Below, piece after piece: positions 14,046-26,639 of a stretch of 64,000 nt of DNA. The stretch spans positions 276,150 through 340,149 of the forward strand of contig NW_024465663.1 in the NCBI RefSeq assembly GCF_017591425.1. The letters run 5' to 3'. The stretch is from Ochotona curzoniae (Eukaryota > Chordata > Mammalia > Lagomorpha > Ochotonidae). The notes under the pieces are model-generated. The model was not told where the DNA came from. It saw nothing but the letters and a program-made list of their open reading frames with translations, and did no database searches. The translations under genes were made by a program, and so were the position numbers. Each line of letters starts with the position of its first letter. Position 1 is the first letter of the stretch.

Positions 14046-16090
14046 CTACCAGATGTCCCGGAAATCGAGTTATGTCCCATCTCGTCCAATACCCGTTGAG
14101 AACCGGAGGATGAAACCAGGCATGTTGAACATCCACACAAAACAACCATGTGGATCCTGACTCAAGGCGCTAAGAAGTCCACATCCAGAGACAAGTTCAG
14201 CGCATAAGCCATTTCCAGCTACCATGGAAACCAGGTGCTCTGACTGCACATATGTCTGAAAGTGGATGTGACACCTAGGGATATCAGTGTGTTGGTGAAT
14301 GGCAAATTGCCGAAGGAGCAGCACAGCACTTCCAGTACCAAAACGACTCCACCTGCCTCAGGATCTTCACATACCATCAGCTTTCCTACCAGATATCCCG
14401 GAAACCGACTTGGGACCCATCTTGTCCAATACCCATTGAGCTCAGGATGATGAAACAACAAGGCATGTTGAACACCCACACAAAACAACCATCTGGATCC
14501 TCACTCAAGGCACTAAGAAGTCCACATCCAGAGACAAGTTCAGCGCCCAAGCCATTTCCAGCTACCATGGAAACCAAGTGCTCTGGGAGCACATATGTCT
14601 GAAAGAGGATGTGACACCTAGGGTTCTCAGTTTGTTGGTGAATGGCAACTAGCTGAATGAGCAGGACAGGTCTTCCAGTGCCAAAATGACTTCACCTGCC
14701 TCAGGAACTTCACATACCATCAGCTTTCCTACCAGATGTCCCGGAAATCGAGTTCTGTCCCATCTTGTCCAATGCCCATTGAGCCCAGAATGATGAAATT
14801 TTCCATGTGGAACACCCACACAAAACAACCATGTGGATCCTCACTCAAGGCGCTGAGATCTCCACATCCAGATACAAGTTCAGCGCCCAAGCCATTTCCA
14901 GCTACCATGGAAACCAAGTGCTCTGGCAGCACATATGTCTGAAAGTGGATGTGACACCTAGGGATCTCAGTGTGTTGGTGAATGGTAACTTGCCGAAGGA
15001 GCAGCACAGGTCTTCCAGTGCCAAAACGACTCCACCTGCCTCAGGAACTTCACATACCATCAGCTTTCCTAGCAGAAGTCCCGGATACCGAGTTCTGTCC
15101 CATCTGTTCCAATGCCCATTGAGCAGAGGATGATGAAATCAGGCATGATGAACACGCACACAAAACAACCATGTGGATCCTGACTCAAGGGACTAAGTAG
15201 TCCACATCCAGAGACAAGTTCAGCGCCCAAGCCATTTCCAGCTCCCACGGAAACCAAGTGCTCTGACAGCACATATGTCTGAAAGTGGATGTGACACCTA
15301 CGGATCTCAGTGTGTTGGTGAATGGCAAATTGCCGAAGGAGCAGCACAACACTTCCAGTACCAAAACGACTCCACCTGCCTCAGGAACTTCACATACCAT
15401 CAGCTTTCCTACCAGATATCCCGGAAACCGACTTGGGACCCATCTTGTCCAATACCCATTGAGCCCAGGATGATGAAACAACCAGGCATGTTGAACACCC
15501 ACACAAAACAACCATCTGGATCCTCACTCAAGGCACTAAGAAGTCCACATCCAGAGACAAGTTCAGCGCCCAAGCCATTTCCAGCTACCATGGAAACCAA
15601 GTGCTCTGGCAGCACATATGTCTGAAAGTGGATGTGACACCTAGGGATCTCAATGTGTTGGTGAATGGCAACTTGCCGAAGGAGCAGGACAGGTCTTCCA
15701 GTGCCAAAATACTCCACCTGCCTCAGGAACTTCACATAAAATCAGCTTTCCTAGCAGATGTCCGGGAAACCGAGTTGAGTCCCATCTTGTCCAATGCCCA
15801 TTGAGCCCAAGATGATACAACGGGGCATGTTGAACGCCCACACAAAACAACCATTGGGATCCGTAATCAAGGCGCTAAGAAGTCCACATCCAGAGACAAG
15901 TTCAGCGCCCAAGCCATTTCCAGCTCCCATGGAAACCAATTGCTCTGGCAGCACATATGTCTGAAAGAGGATGTGACACCTAGGGTTCTCAGTGTGTTGG
16001 TGAACGGCAACTTCCCGAAGGAGCAGCACATGTCTTCCAGTGCCAAAACGACTCCACCTGCCTCAGGAACTTCACATACCATCAGCTTTC
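14046..16090 (+). repeat. Six-monomer higher-order unit, copy U3
   Basis: 2045 bp. It differs from U2 at the three sites I could see: 14587 (C to G in the CTCTGGCAGC block), 15926 (A to C before CCATGG) and 15940 (G to T in CAAGTG). The tandem stops at 16101, where the next monomer switches from TGTCCCGG to TGTCACGG and a different monomer type follows. The near identity of U2 and U3 points to very recent duplication, or to a collapsed or expanded repeat in the assembly. Confidence 0.92.
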
Positions 16091-17455
16091 CTACCAGATG
16101 TCACGGAAACCCACTTGGGTTCCATCTTTTCCAATGCCCGTTGAGGCCATAAGGATGAAACCAGGCATGTTGAACACCCACACAAAACAACCATGTGGAT
16201 CCTGACTCAAGGCGCTAAGAAGTCCACATCCAGAGACAAGTTCAGCGCCCAAGCCATTTCCAGCTACCATGGAAACCAAGTGCTCTGGCAGCACATATGT
16301 CTGAAAGTGGATGTGACACCTAGGGATCTCAGTGTGTTGGTGAATGGCAACTTGCCGAAGGCGCAGGACAGGTCTTCCAGTACCAAACCGACTCCACCTG
16401 CCTCAGGAACTTCACATACCATCAGCTTTCCTAGTAGATGTCCCGGAAACCCACTTGGGTCCCATGTTGTACAATACCCCTTTGAGCAGAGGATGATGAA
16501 ATCAGGCATGATGAACACCCACCCCACACAAAACAACCATGTGGATCCTCACTCAAGGCGCTAAGAAATCCACATCCAGAGACAAGTTCAGCGCCCAAGC
16601 CATTTCCAGCTACCATGGAAACCAAGTGCTCTGGCAGCACATATGTCTGAAAGTGGATGTGACACCTAGGGATCTCAGTGTGTTGGTGAATGGCAACTTG
16701 CCGAAGGAGCAGCACAGCTCTTCCAGTCCAAAACAAATCCACCTGCCTCAGGAACTTCACATACCATCAGCTTTCCTAGCAGATGTCACGGAAACCCACT
16801 TGAGTTCCATCTCGTCCAATGCCCATTGAGAACAGGAGGATGAAAACAGGCATGTTGAACATCCACACAAAACAACCATGTGGATCCTGACTCAAGGCGC
16901 TAAGAAGTCCACATCCAGAGACAAGTTCAGCGCCCAAGCCATTTCCAGCTACCATGGAAACCAAGTGCTCTGACTGCACATATGTCTGAAAGTGGATGTG
17001 ACACCTAGGGATCTCAGTGTGTTGCTGAATGGCAACTTGCCGAAGGAGCAGCACAGCTCTTCCAGTCCCAAAACGACTCCACCTGCCTCAGGAACTTCAC
17101 ATACCATCAGCTTTCCTACCAGATGTCCCGGAAACCGAGTTCTGTCCCATCTTGTCCAATGCCCATTGAGCCCAGAATGATGAAATTTGCCATGTGGAAC
17201 ACCCACACAAAACAACCATGTGGATCCTCACTCAAGGCGCTGAGATCTCCACATCCAGAGACAAGTTCAGCGCCCAAGCCATTTCCAGCTACCATGGAAA
17301 CCAAGTGCTCTGGCAGCACATATGTCTGAAAGAGGATGTGACACCTAGGGATCTCAGTGTGTTGCTGAATGGCAAATTGCCGAAGGAGCAGGACAGGTCT
17401 TTCAGTCCCAAAACGACTCCACCTGCCTCAGGAACTTCACATACCATCAGCTTTC
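16091..17455 (+). repeat. Four-monomer connector (x1, x2, m9, m1) between U3 and U4
   Basis: 1365 bp. x1 (from 16091) has TGTCACGG with GTTGAGGCCATAAGG. x2 (from about 16431) has CCTAGTAGATG and, only in this copy, the run ACCCCTTTGAGCAGAGG, which makes the unit 346 bp. m9 and m1 follow and match 9276-9955 at an offset of exactly 7500 bp. x1 and x2 recur after U4 at 19501 (offset 3410 bp, ten monomers). The ancestral order in this neighbourhood therefore seems to have been longer than six monomers, at about ten. Confidence 0.8.
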
Positions 17456-19500
17456 CTACCAGATGTCCCGGAAATCGAGTTATGTCCCATCTCGTTCAAT
17501 ACCCGTTGAGAACCGGAGGATGAAACCAGGCATGTTGAACATCCACACAAAACAACCATGTGGATCCTGACTCAAGGCGCTAAGAAGTCCACATCCAGAG
17601 ACAAGTTCAGCGCATAAGCCATTTCCAGCTACCATGGAAACCAGGTGCTCTGACTGCACATATGTCTGAAAGTGGATGTGACACCTAGGGATCTCAGTGT
17701 GTTGGTGAATGGCAAATTGCCGAAGGAGCAGCACAGCACTTCCAGTACCAAAATGACTCCACCTGCCTCAGGATCTTCACATACCATCAGCTTTCCTACC
17801 AGATATCCCGGAAACCGACTTGGGACCCATCTTGTCCAATACCCATTGAGCTCAGGATGATGAAACAACAAGGCATGTTGAACACCCACACAAAACAACC
17901 ATCTGGATCCTCACTCAAGGCACTAAGAAGTCCACATCCAGAGACAAGTTCAGCGCCCAAGCCATTTCCAGCTACCATGGAAACCAAGTGCTCTGGCAGC
18001 ACATATGTCTGAAAGAGGATGTGACACCTAGGGTTCTCAGTGTGTTGGTGAATGGCACCTTACCGAATGAGCAGGACAGGTCTTCCAGTGCCAAAATGAC
18101 TTCACCTGCCTCAGGAACTTCACATACCATCAGCTTTCCTACCAGATGTCCCGGAAATCGAGTTCTGTCCCATCTTGTCCAATGCCCATTGAGCCCAGAA
18201 TGATGAAATTTTCCATGTGGAACACCCACACAAAACAACCATGTGGATCCTCACTCAAGGCGCTGAGATCTCCACATCCAGATACAAGTTCAGCGCCCAA
18301 GCCATTTCCAGCTACCATGGAAACCAAGTGCTCTGGCAGCACATATGTCTGAAAGTGGATGTGACACCTAGGGATCTCAGTGTGTTGGTGAATGGCAACT
18401 TGCTGAAGGAGCAGCACAGGTCTTCCAGTGCCAAAACGACTCCACCTGCCTCAGGAACTTCACATACCATCAGCTTTCCTAGCAGAAGTCCCGGATACCG
18501 AGTTCTGTCCCATCTGTTCCAATGCCCATTGAGCAGAGGATGATGAAATCAGGCATGATGAACACGCACACAAAACAACCATGTGGATCCTGACTCAAGG
18601 GACTAAGTAGTCCACATCCAGAGACAAGTTCAGCGCCCAAGCCATTTCCAGCTCCCACGGAAACCAAGTGCTCTGACAGCACATATGTCTGAAAGTGGAT
18701 GTGACACCTACGGATCTCAGTGTGTTGGTGAATGGCAAATTGCCGAAGGAGCAGCACAACACTTCCAGTACCAAAACGACTCCACCTGCCTCAGGAACTT
18801 CACATACCATCAGCTTTCCTACCAGATATCCCGGAAACCGACTTGGGACCCATCTTGTCCAATACCCATTGAGCCCAGGATGATGAAACAACCAGGCATG
18901 TTGAACACCCACACAAAACAACCATCTGGATCCTCACTCAAGGCACTAAGAAGTCCACATCCAGAGACAAGTTCAGCGCCCAAGCCATTTCCAGCTACCA
19001 TGGAAACCAAGTGCTCTGGCAGCACATATGTCTGAAAGTGGATGTGACACCTAGGGATCTCAATGTGTTGGTGAATGGCAACTTGCCGAAGGAGCAGGAC
19101 AGGTCTTCCAGTGCCAAAATACTCCACCTGCCTCAGGAACTTCACATAAAATCAGCTTTCCTAGCAGATGTCCGGGAAACCGAGTTGAGTCCCATCTTGT
19201 CCAATGCCCATTGAGCCCAAGATGATACAACGGGGCATGTTGAACGCCCACACAAAACAACCATTGGGATCCGTAATCAAGGCGCTAAGAAGTCCACATC
19301 CAGAGACAAGTTCAGCGCCCAAGCCATTTCCAGCTACCATGGAAACCAAGTGCTCTGGCAGCACATATGTCTGAAAGAGGATGTGACACTTAGGGTTCTC
19401 AGTGTGTTGGTGAACGGCAACTTCCCGAAGGAGCAGCACAGCTCTTCCAGTGCCAAAACGACTCCACCTGCCTCAGGAACTTCACATACCATCAGCTTTC
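17456..19500 (+). repeat. Six-monomer higher-order unit, copy U4
   Basis: 2045 bp, order m2-m7, corresponding to U1 at an offset of exactly 7500 bp. It is a mosaic. Most of the unit follows U1, but the m4 segment near 18031-18065 (GTGTGTTGGTG with GGCACCTTACCGAATGAGC) follows the old copy U0 near 7475-7505 instead of U1-U3. It is followed by x1 at 19501, as U3 is at 16091. Confidence 0.88.
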
Positions 19501-21390
19501 CTACCAGATGTCACGGAAACCCACTTGGGTTCCATCTTTTCCAATGCCCGTTGAGGCCATAAGGATGAAACCAGGCATGTTGAACACCCACACAAAACAA
19601 CCATGTGGATCCTGACTCAAGGCGCTAAGAAGTCCACATCCAGAGACAAGTTCAGCGCCCAAGCCATTTCCAGCTACCATGGAAACCAAGTGCTCTGGCA
19701 GCACATATGTCTGAAAGAGGATGTGACACCAAGGGATCTCAGTGTGTTGGTGAATGGCAACTTGCCGAAGGCGCAGGACAGGTCTTCCAGTACCAAACCG
19801 ACTCCACCTGCCTCAGGAACTTCACATACCATCAGCTTTCCTAGTAGATGTCCCGGAAACCCACTTGGGTCCCATGTTGTACAATACCCATTGAGCCCAG
19901 GATGATGAAATCAGGCATGATGAACACCCACCCCACACAAAACAACCATGTGGATCCTCACTTAAGGCGCTAAGAAATCCACATCCAGAGACAAGTTCAG
20001 CGCCCAAGCCCCCATCGAAACCAAGTGCTCTGGCAGCACATATGTCTGAAAGTGGATGTGACACCTAGGGATCTCAGTGTGTTGGTGAATGGCAACTTGC
20101 CGAAGGAGCAGCACAGCTCTTCCAGTCCCAAAACGACTCCACCTGCCTCAGGAACTTCACATACCATCAGCTTTCCTACCAGATGTCCCGGAAATCGAGT
20201 TCTGTCCCATCTAGTCCAATGCCCATTGAGCCCAGAATGATGATACAACCAGGCATATTGAACACCCACCCCACACAAAACAACCATGTAGAACCTCACT
20301 CAAGGCGCTAAGAAGTCCACATCCAGAGACAAGTTCAGCGCCCAAGCCATTTCCAGCTACCATGGAAACCAAGCGCTCTGGCAGCACATATGTCTGAAAG
20401 TGGATGTGACACTTAGTGATCTCAGTGTGTTGGTGAACAGCAACTTGCCGAAGGAGCAGCACAGCTCTTCCAGTGCCAAAACGACTCCACCTGCCTCAGG
20501 AACTTCACATACCATCAGCTTACCTAGCAGATATCAAGGAAACCCACTTGAGTTCCATCTCGTCCAATACCCGTTGGGAACAGGAGGATGAAACCAGGCA
20601 TGTTGAACATCCACACAAAACAACCATGTGGATCCTGACTCAAGGCGCTAAGAAGTCCACATCCAGAGACAAGTTCAGCGCCCAAGCCATTTCCAGCTAC
20701 CATGGAAACCAAGTGCTCTGGCAGCACATATGTCTGAAAGTGGATGTGACACCCAGGGATCTCAGTGTGTTGGTGAATGGCAATTTGACGAAAGAGCAGC
20801 ACAGCTCTTCCTGTGCCAAAACGACTACACCTGCCTCAGGAACTTCACATACCATCAGCTTTCCTACCAGATGTCCCGGAGAAGAGTTCGGTCCTATCTT
20901 GTGCAATGCCCATTGAGCCCAGGAAGATGAAATTAGGCATGATGAACACCCACACAAAACAACCATGTGGATCCTCGCCCTGGAGCTAAGAAGTCCACGT
21001 CCAGAGACAAGTTCAGCGCCCAAGCCATTTCCAGCTACCATGGAAACCAAGTGCTCTGGGAGCACATATGTCTGAAAGATAATGTGACACCCAGGGATCT
21101 CAGTGTGTTGTTGAATGGCAACTTGCCGAAGGAGCAGCACAGCTCTTCCAGTCCAAAACGACTCCACCTGCCTCAGGAACTTCACATACCGTCAGCTTAC
21201 CTAGCAGATGTCACGAAAACCCAATTGAGTTCCAACTCGTCCAATGCCCATTGAGCACAGGAGTATGAAACCAGGCATGTTGAACATCCACACAAAACAA
21301 CCATGTGGATCCTCACTCAAGGCGCTAAGAAGTCCACATCCAGAGACAAGTTCAGCGCCCAAGCCATTTCCAGCTCCCATGGAAACCAAG
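19501..21390 (+). repeat. Transition zone after the six-monomer array
   Basis: About five and a half monomers. x1 and x2 come first, repeating 16091-16770. Next is a 335-bp monomer with a 10-bp deletion (see 20005-20020), then a 348-bp monomer carrying both a GATGATACAACCAGG insertion and the long CCACCCCACAC linker, and then an m9-like monomer (20524-20802). Near 20977 the usual CTCACTCAAGGCGCTAAG block reads CTCGCCCTGGAGCTAAG, a cluster of changes seen nowhere else in the window. No higher-order period is visible. Confidence 0.75.
20005..20020 (+). repeat. 10-bp deletion in one monomer (335-bp unit)
   Basis: The usual AAGCCATTTCCAGCTCCCATGG is represented here by AAGCCCCCATCG. Ten bases (ATTTCCAGCT) are missing at the junction 20010/20011, and the CCATGG hexamer is also mutated. 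The landmark spacing to the previous monomer is 335 bp in spite of a +5 linker, which agrees with a 10-bp loss. One arm of the TTTCC/GGAAA dyad is lost in this copy. Confidence 0.85.
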
Positions 21391-24300
21391 TGCTCTGGCA
21401 GCACATATGTCTGAAAGTGGATGTGACAGCTAGGGATCTCAGTGTGTTGGTGAATGGCAACTTGCCGAAGGAGCAGCACAGGTCTTCCAGTGCCAAAACG
21501 ACTCCACCAGCCTCAGGAACTTCACATACCATCAACTTTCCCAGCACATGTCCCGGAAACCGAGTTGGGTCCCAACTTGTCCAATGCCCATTGAGCTCAG
21601 GATGATGAAACCAGGCATGTTGAACACCCACCCCACACAAAACAACCATGTGGATCCTCACTCAAGGCGCTAAGAAGTCCACATCCAGAGACAAGTTCAG
21701 CGCCCAAGCCATTTCCAGCTACCATGGAAACCAAGTGCTCTGGCAGCACATATGTCTGAAAGTGGATGTGACACCTAGGGATCTCAGTGTGTTGGTGAAC
21801 GACAACTTGACGAAGGAGCAGCACAGCTCTTCCAGTGCCAAAACGACTCCACCTGCCTCAGGAACTTCAAATACCATCAGCTTTCCTACCAGATGTCCCG
21901 GAAATTGAGTTCTGTCCCGTCATATCCAATGCCAATTGAGCCCAGGATGATGAAATCAGGCATGATGAACACGCACACAAAACAACCATGCAGATCCTGA
22001 CTCAAGGGACTAAGAAGTCCACATCCAGAGACAAGTTCAGCGCCCAACCCATTTCCAGCTGCCATGGAAACCAAGTGCTCTGGCAGCACATATGTCTGAA
22101 AGTGGATGTGACAGCTAGGGATCTCAGTGTGTTGGTGAATGGCAACTTGCCGAAGCAGCAGCACAGCTCTTCCAGTACCAAAATGACTCCACCTGCCTCA
22201 GGGACTTCACATACCATCAGCTTTCCTAGCAGATGTCCCGGAAACCCACTTGGGTCCCATCTTGTCCAATGCCCATTGAGCCCAGGATGATGAAACCAGG
22301 CATGTTGAACACCCACCCCACACAAAACAACCATGTGGATCCTGACTCAAGGCGCTAAGAAGTCCACATCCAGAGACAAGTTCAGCGCCCAAGCCATTTC
22401 CAGCTACCATGGAAAATAAGTGCTCTGGCAGCACATATGTCTGAGATTGGATGTGACACCTAGGGATCTCAGTGTGTTGGTGAATGGAAATTGCCAAAGG
22501 AACAGCACAGCTCTTACAGTCCCAAAACGACTCCACCTGCCTCAGGAACTTCACATACCATCAGCTTTCCAAGCAGAAGTTCTGGAAACCCAATTGGGTC
22601 CCATCTCATCCAATGCCCATTGAGCCCAGGATGATGAAACCAGGCATGTTGAACACCCACCCCACACAAAACAACCATGTGGATCCTCACTCAAGGCGCT
22701 AAGAAGTCCACATCCAGAGACAAGTTCAGCGCCCAAGCCATTTCCAACTACCATGGAAACCAAGTGCTCTGGCAGCACATATGTCTGAAAGAGGATGTGA
22801 CACCTAGGGATCTCAGTGTGTTGGTGAATCCCAACTTGCCGAAGCAGCAGCACAGCTCTTCCAGTGCCAAAATGACTCCACCTGCCTCAGGAACTTCACA
22901 TACCATCAGCTTTCCTACCAGATGTCCCGGAAACCCACTTGGGTCCCATCTTGTCCAATGCCCATTGAGCCCAGGAGGATGAAACCAGGCATGTTGAACA
23001 CCCACCCCACACAAAACAACCATGTGGATCCTCACTCAAGGCGCTAAGAAGTCCACATCCAGAGATAAGTTCAGCGCCCAAGCCATTTCCAGCTACCATG
23101 GAAACCAAGTGCTCTGGCAGCACATATGTCTGAAAGAGGATGTGACACCTAGGGATCTCAGTGTGTTGGTGAATGGCAACTTGCCGAAGGAGCAGGACAG
23201 GTCTTCCAGTGCCAAAACGACTCCACCTGCCTCAGGAACTTCACATACCATCAGCTTTCCTACCAGATGTCCCGGAAACCGAGTTGTGTCCCATCTCGTC
23301 CAATGCCCATTGAGCCCAGGATGATGAAATTTGCCTTGTTGAACACCCACACAAAACAACCATGTGAATCCTAACTCAAGGCGCTAAGAAGTCCACATCC
23401 AGAGACAAGTTCAGCGCCCAAGCCATTTCCAGCTACCATGGAAACCAAGTGCTCTGGCAGCACATATGTCTGAAAGTGGATGTGACACCTAGGGATCTCA
23501 GTGTGTTGGTGAATGGCAACTTGCCGAAGGAGCAGCACAGCTCTTCCAGTGACAAAACGACTCCACCTGCCTCAGGAACTTCACATACCATCAGCTTTCC
23601 TACCAGATGTCCCGAAAACCCACTTGGGTCCCATCTTGTCCAATACCAATTGAGGCCAGGATGATGATATCAGGCATGTTGAACACCCACCACACAAAAC
23701 AACCATGTGGATCCTCACTCAAGGCGCTAAGAAGTCCATGTCCCGAGACAAGTTCAGCGCCCAAGCCATTTCCAGCTACCATGGAAACCAAGTGCTCTAA
23801 CAGCACATATGTCTGAAAGTGGATGTGACACCTAGGGATCTCAGTGTGTTGGTGAATGGCAACTTGCCGAAGGAGCAGCACAGCTCTTACAGTCCCAAAA
23901 CGACTCCACCTGCCTCAGCAACTTCACATACCATCAGCTTTCCTACCAGATGTCCCGGAAACCGAGTTCTGTCCCATCTTGTCCAATGCCCATTGAGCCC
24001 AGAATGATGAAATTTTCCATGTTAAACACCCACACAAAACAACCATGTGCATCCTCACTCAAGACGCTGAGATCTCCACATCCAGAGACAAGTTCAGCGC
24101 CCAAGCCATTTCCAGCTACCATGGAAACCAAGTGCTCGGGCAGCACATATGTCTGAAAGTGGATGTGACACCTAGGGATCTCAGTTTGTTGGTGAATGGC
24201 AACTTGCTGAAGGAGCAGCACAGGTCTTCCAGTCCCAAAACGACTCCACCTGCCTCAGGAACTTCACATACCATCAGCTTTCCTAGCAGATGTCCCGGAA

Positions 24301-25390
24301 ACCGAGTTGAGTCCCATCTCATCCAATGCCCTTTGAGCCCAGGATGATGAAACCAGGCATGTTGAACACCCAACCCACACAAAACAACCATGTGGATCCT
24401 CACTCAAGGCGCTAAGAAGTCCACATCCAGAGACAAGTTCAGCGCCCAAGCCATTTCCAGCTACCATGGAAACCAAGTGCTCTGGCAGCACATATGTCTG
24501 AAAGTGGATGTGACACCTAGGGATCTCAGTGTGTTGGTGAATGGCAACTTGCCGAAGGAGCAGCACAGCTCTTCCCGTGCAAAAGGACTCCACCTGCCTC
24601 AGGAACTTCACATACCATCAGGTTTCCTAGCAGATGTCCCGGAAAACCCACTTGGGTCCCAACTCGTCCAATGCCCATTGAGCCCAGGAGGATGATATCA
24701 GGAATTTTGAACACCCACCCCACACAAAACAAACCTGTATATCATGACTCAAGGCACTAAGAAGTCCACATCCAGAGACAAGTTCAGCGCCCAAGCCATT
24801 TCCAGCTACCATGGAAACCAAGTGCTCTGGCAACACATATGTCTGAAAGAGGATGTGACACTTAGGATCTCAGTTTGTTGGTGAATGGAAACTTGCCGAA
24901 GGAGCAGCACAGCTCTTCCAGTGCCAAAATGACTCCACCTGCCTCAGGAACTTCACATACCATCAGCTTTCCTACCAGATGTCAAAGAATCTCATTTGGG
25001 TGCCATCTCGTCCAATGCCCATTGAGCCCAGGATGATGAAATTTGCCGTGTTGAACACCGACACAAAACAACCATGTGGATCCTCACTCAAGGCGCTAAG
25101 AAGTCCACATCCAGAGACAAGTTCAGCGCCCAAGCCATTTCCAGCTACCATGGAACCCAAGTGCTCTGGCAGCACATATGTCTGAAAGAGGATGTGACAC
25201 CTAGGGTTCTCAGTGTGTTGGTGATTGGCAACTTGCCGAAGGAGCAGCACAGCTCTTCCAGTGCAAAACGACTCCACCTGCCTCAGGAACTTCACATACC
25301 ATCAGCTTTCCTACCAGATGTCCCGGAAACCGACTTGGGTCCCATCTTGTCCAATGCCCATTGAGCCCAGGATGATGAAATCAGGCATGA

Positions 25391-25560
25391 TGCAAACGCA
25401 CGCAAGAAAACCATGTGGATCCTGACTCAAGGGACTAAGAGGTCCACATCCAGAGACAAGTTCAGCGCCCAAGTCATTTCCAGCTCCCATGGAAACCAAG
25501 TGCTGTGGCAGCACACATGTCTTAAAGAGGATATGACACCTAGTATCTGAGTTTGTTGCT
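25391..25560 (+). repeat. Variant monomer, GCAAACGCACGC subfamily, copy 1
   Basis: It starts with ATGCAAACGCACGC in place of the ATGTTGAACACCCAC linker. It then has GGGACTAAGAGGTCC, CCCAAGTCATTTCC, GTGCTGTGGCAGC, TCTTAAAGAGGATATGACA and CTAGTATCTGAG, a package of at least six linked changes in one monomer. The same package recurs at 28140, 29856 (partly) and 44241. Confidence 0.85.
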
Positions 25561-26639
25561 GAATGGCAACTTGCCGAAGGAGCAGCACAGCTCTTCCAGT
25601 GCCAAAACGACTCCACCTGCCTCAGGAACTTCACATACCATCAGCTTTCCTATCAGATGTCCCGGAAACCCAGTTGGGTGCCATCTCGTCCAATGCCCAT
25701 TGAGCCCAGGATGATGAAATCAGGAATGTTGAACACCCACCCCACACAAAACAACCATGTAGATCCTGACTCAAGGCACTAAGAAGTCCACATCCAGAGA
25801 AAAGTTCAGCGCCCAAGCCATTTCCAGCTACCATGGAAACCAAGTGCTCTGGCAGCACATATGTCTGAAAGTGGATGTGACACCTAGGGTTCTCAGTGTG
25901 TTGGTGAATGGCAACTTGCCGAAGGAGCAGCACAGCTCTTCCAGTCCCAAAACGACTCCACCTGCCTCAGGAACTTCACATACCATCAGCTTTCCTAGCA
26001 GAAGTCCCGGAAACCCACTTGGGTCAAATCTTGTCCAATGCCCATTGAGCCCAGGATGATGAAACCAGGCATGTTGAACACCCACCCCACACAAAACAAC
26101 CATGTGGATCCTGACTCATGGCACTAAGAAGTCCACATCCAGAGACAAGTTCAGCGCCCAAGCCATTTCCAGCTACCATGGAAACCAAGTGCTCTGGCAG
26201 CACATATGTCTGAAAGTGAATGTGACACCTAGGGATCTCAGTGTGTTGGTGAATGGCAACTTGCCGAAGGAGCAGGACAGGTCTTCCAGTCCCAAAACGA
26301 CTCCACCAGCCTCAGGAACTTCACATACCATCAGCTTTCCTAGCAGATGTCCCGAAAACCCACTTGGGTCCCATCTTTTCCAATGCCCATTGAGGCCAGG
26401 ATGATGATATCAGGAATGTTGAACACCCACCCCACACAAAACAAACATGTAGACCATGACTCAAGGCGCTAAGAAGTCCACATCCAGAGAAAAGTTCAGC
26501 GCCCAAGCCATTTCCAGCTACCATGGAAACCAAGTGCTCTGGCAGCACATATGTCTGAAAGTGGATGTGACACCTAGGGATCTCAGTGTGTTGGTGAATG
26601 GCAACTAGCCGAAGGAGCAGCACAACTCGTCCAGTGCCA

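Noticed and set aside
16475..16495. ACCCCTTTGAGCAGAGG at the x1/x2 connector as a foreign insertion or attachment site
   Set aside because: It is the usual ACCCATTGAGC block with one or two changes and one extra base; the sister copy near 19886 has the ordinary form.
25391..25420. Runs of A (up to eight) after GCAAACGCACGC as a SINE or LINE tail
   Set aside because: The run sits at the normal ACAAAAC linker position, satellite sequence continues in phase on both sides, and there is no target-site duplication or inserted body.
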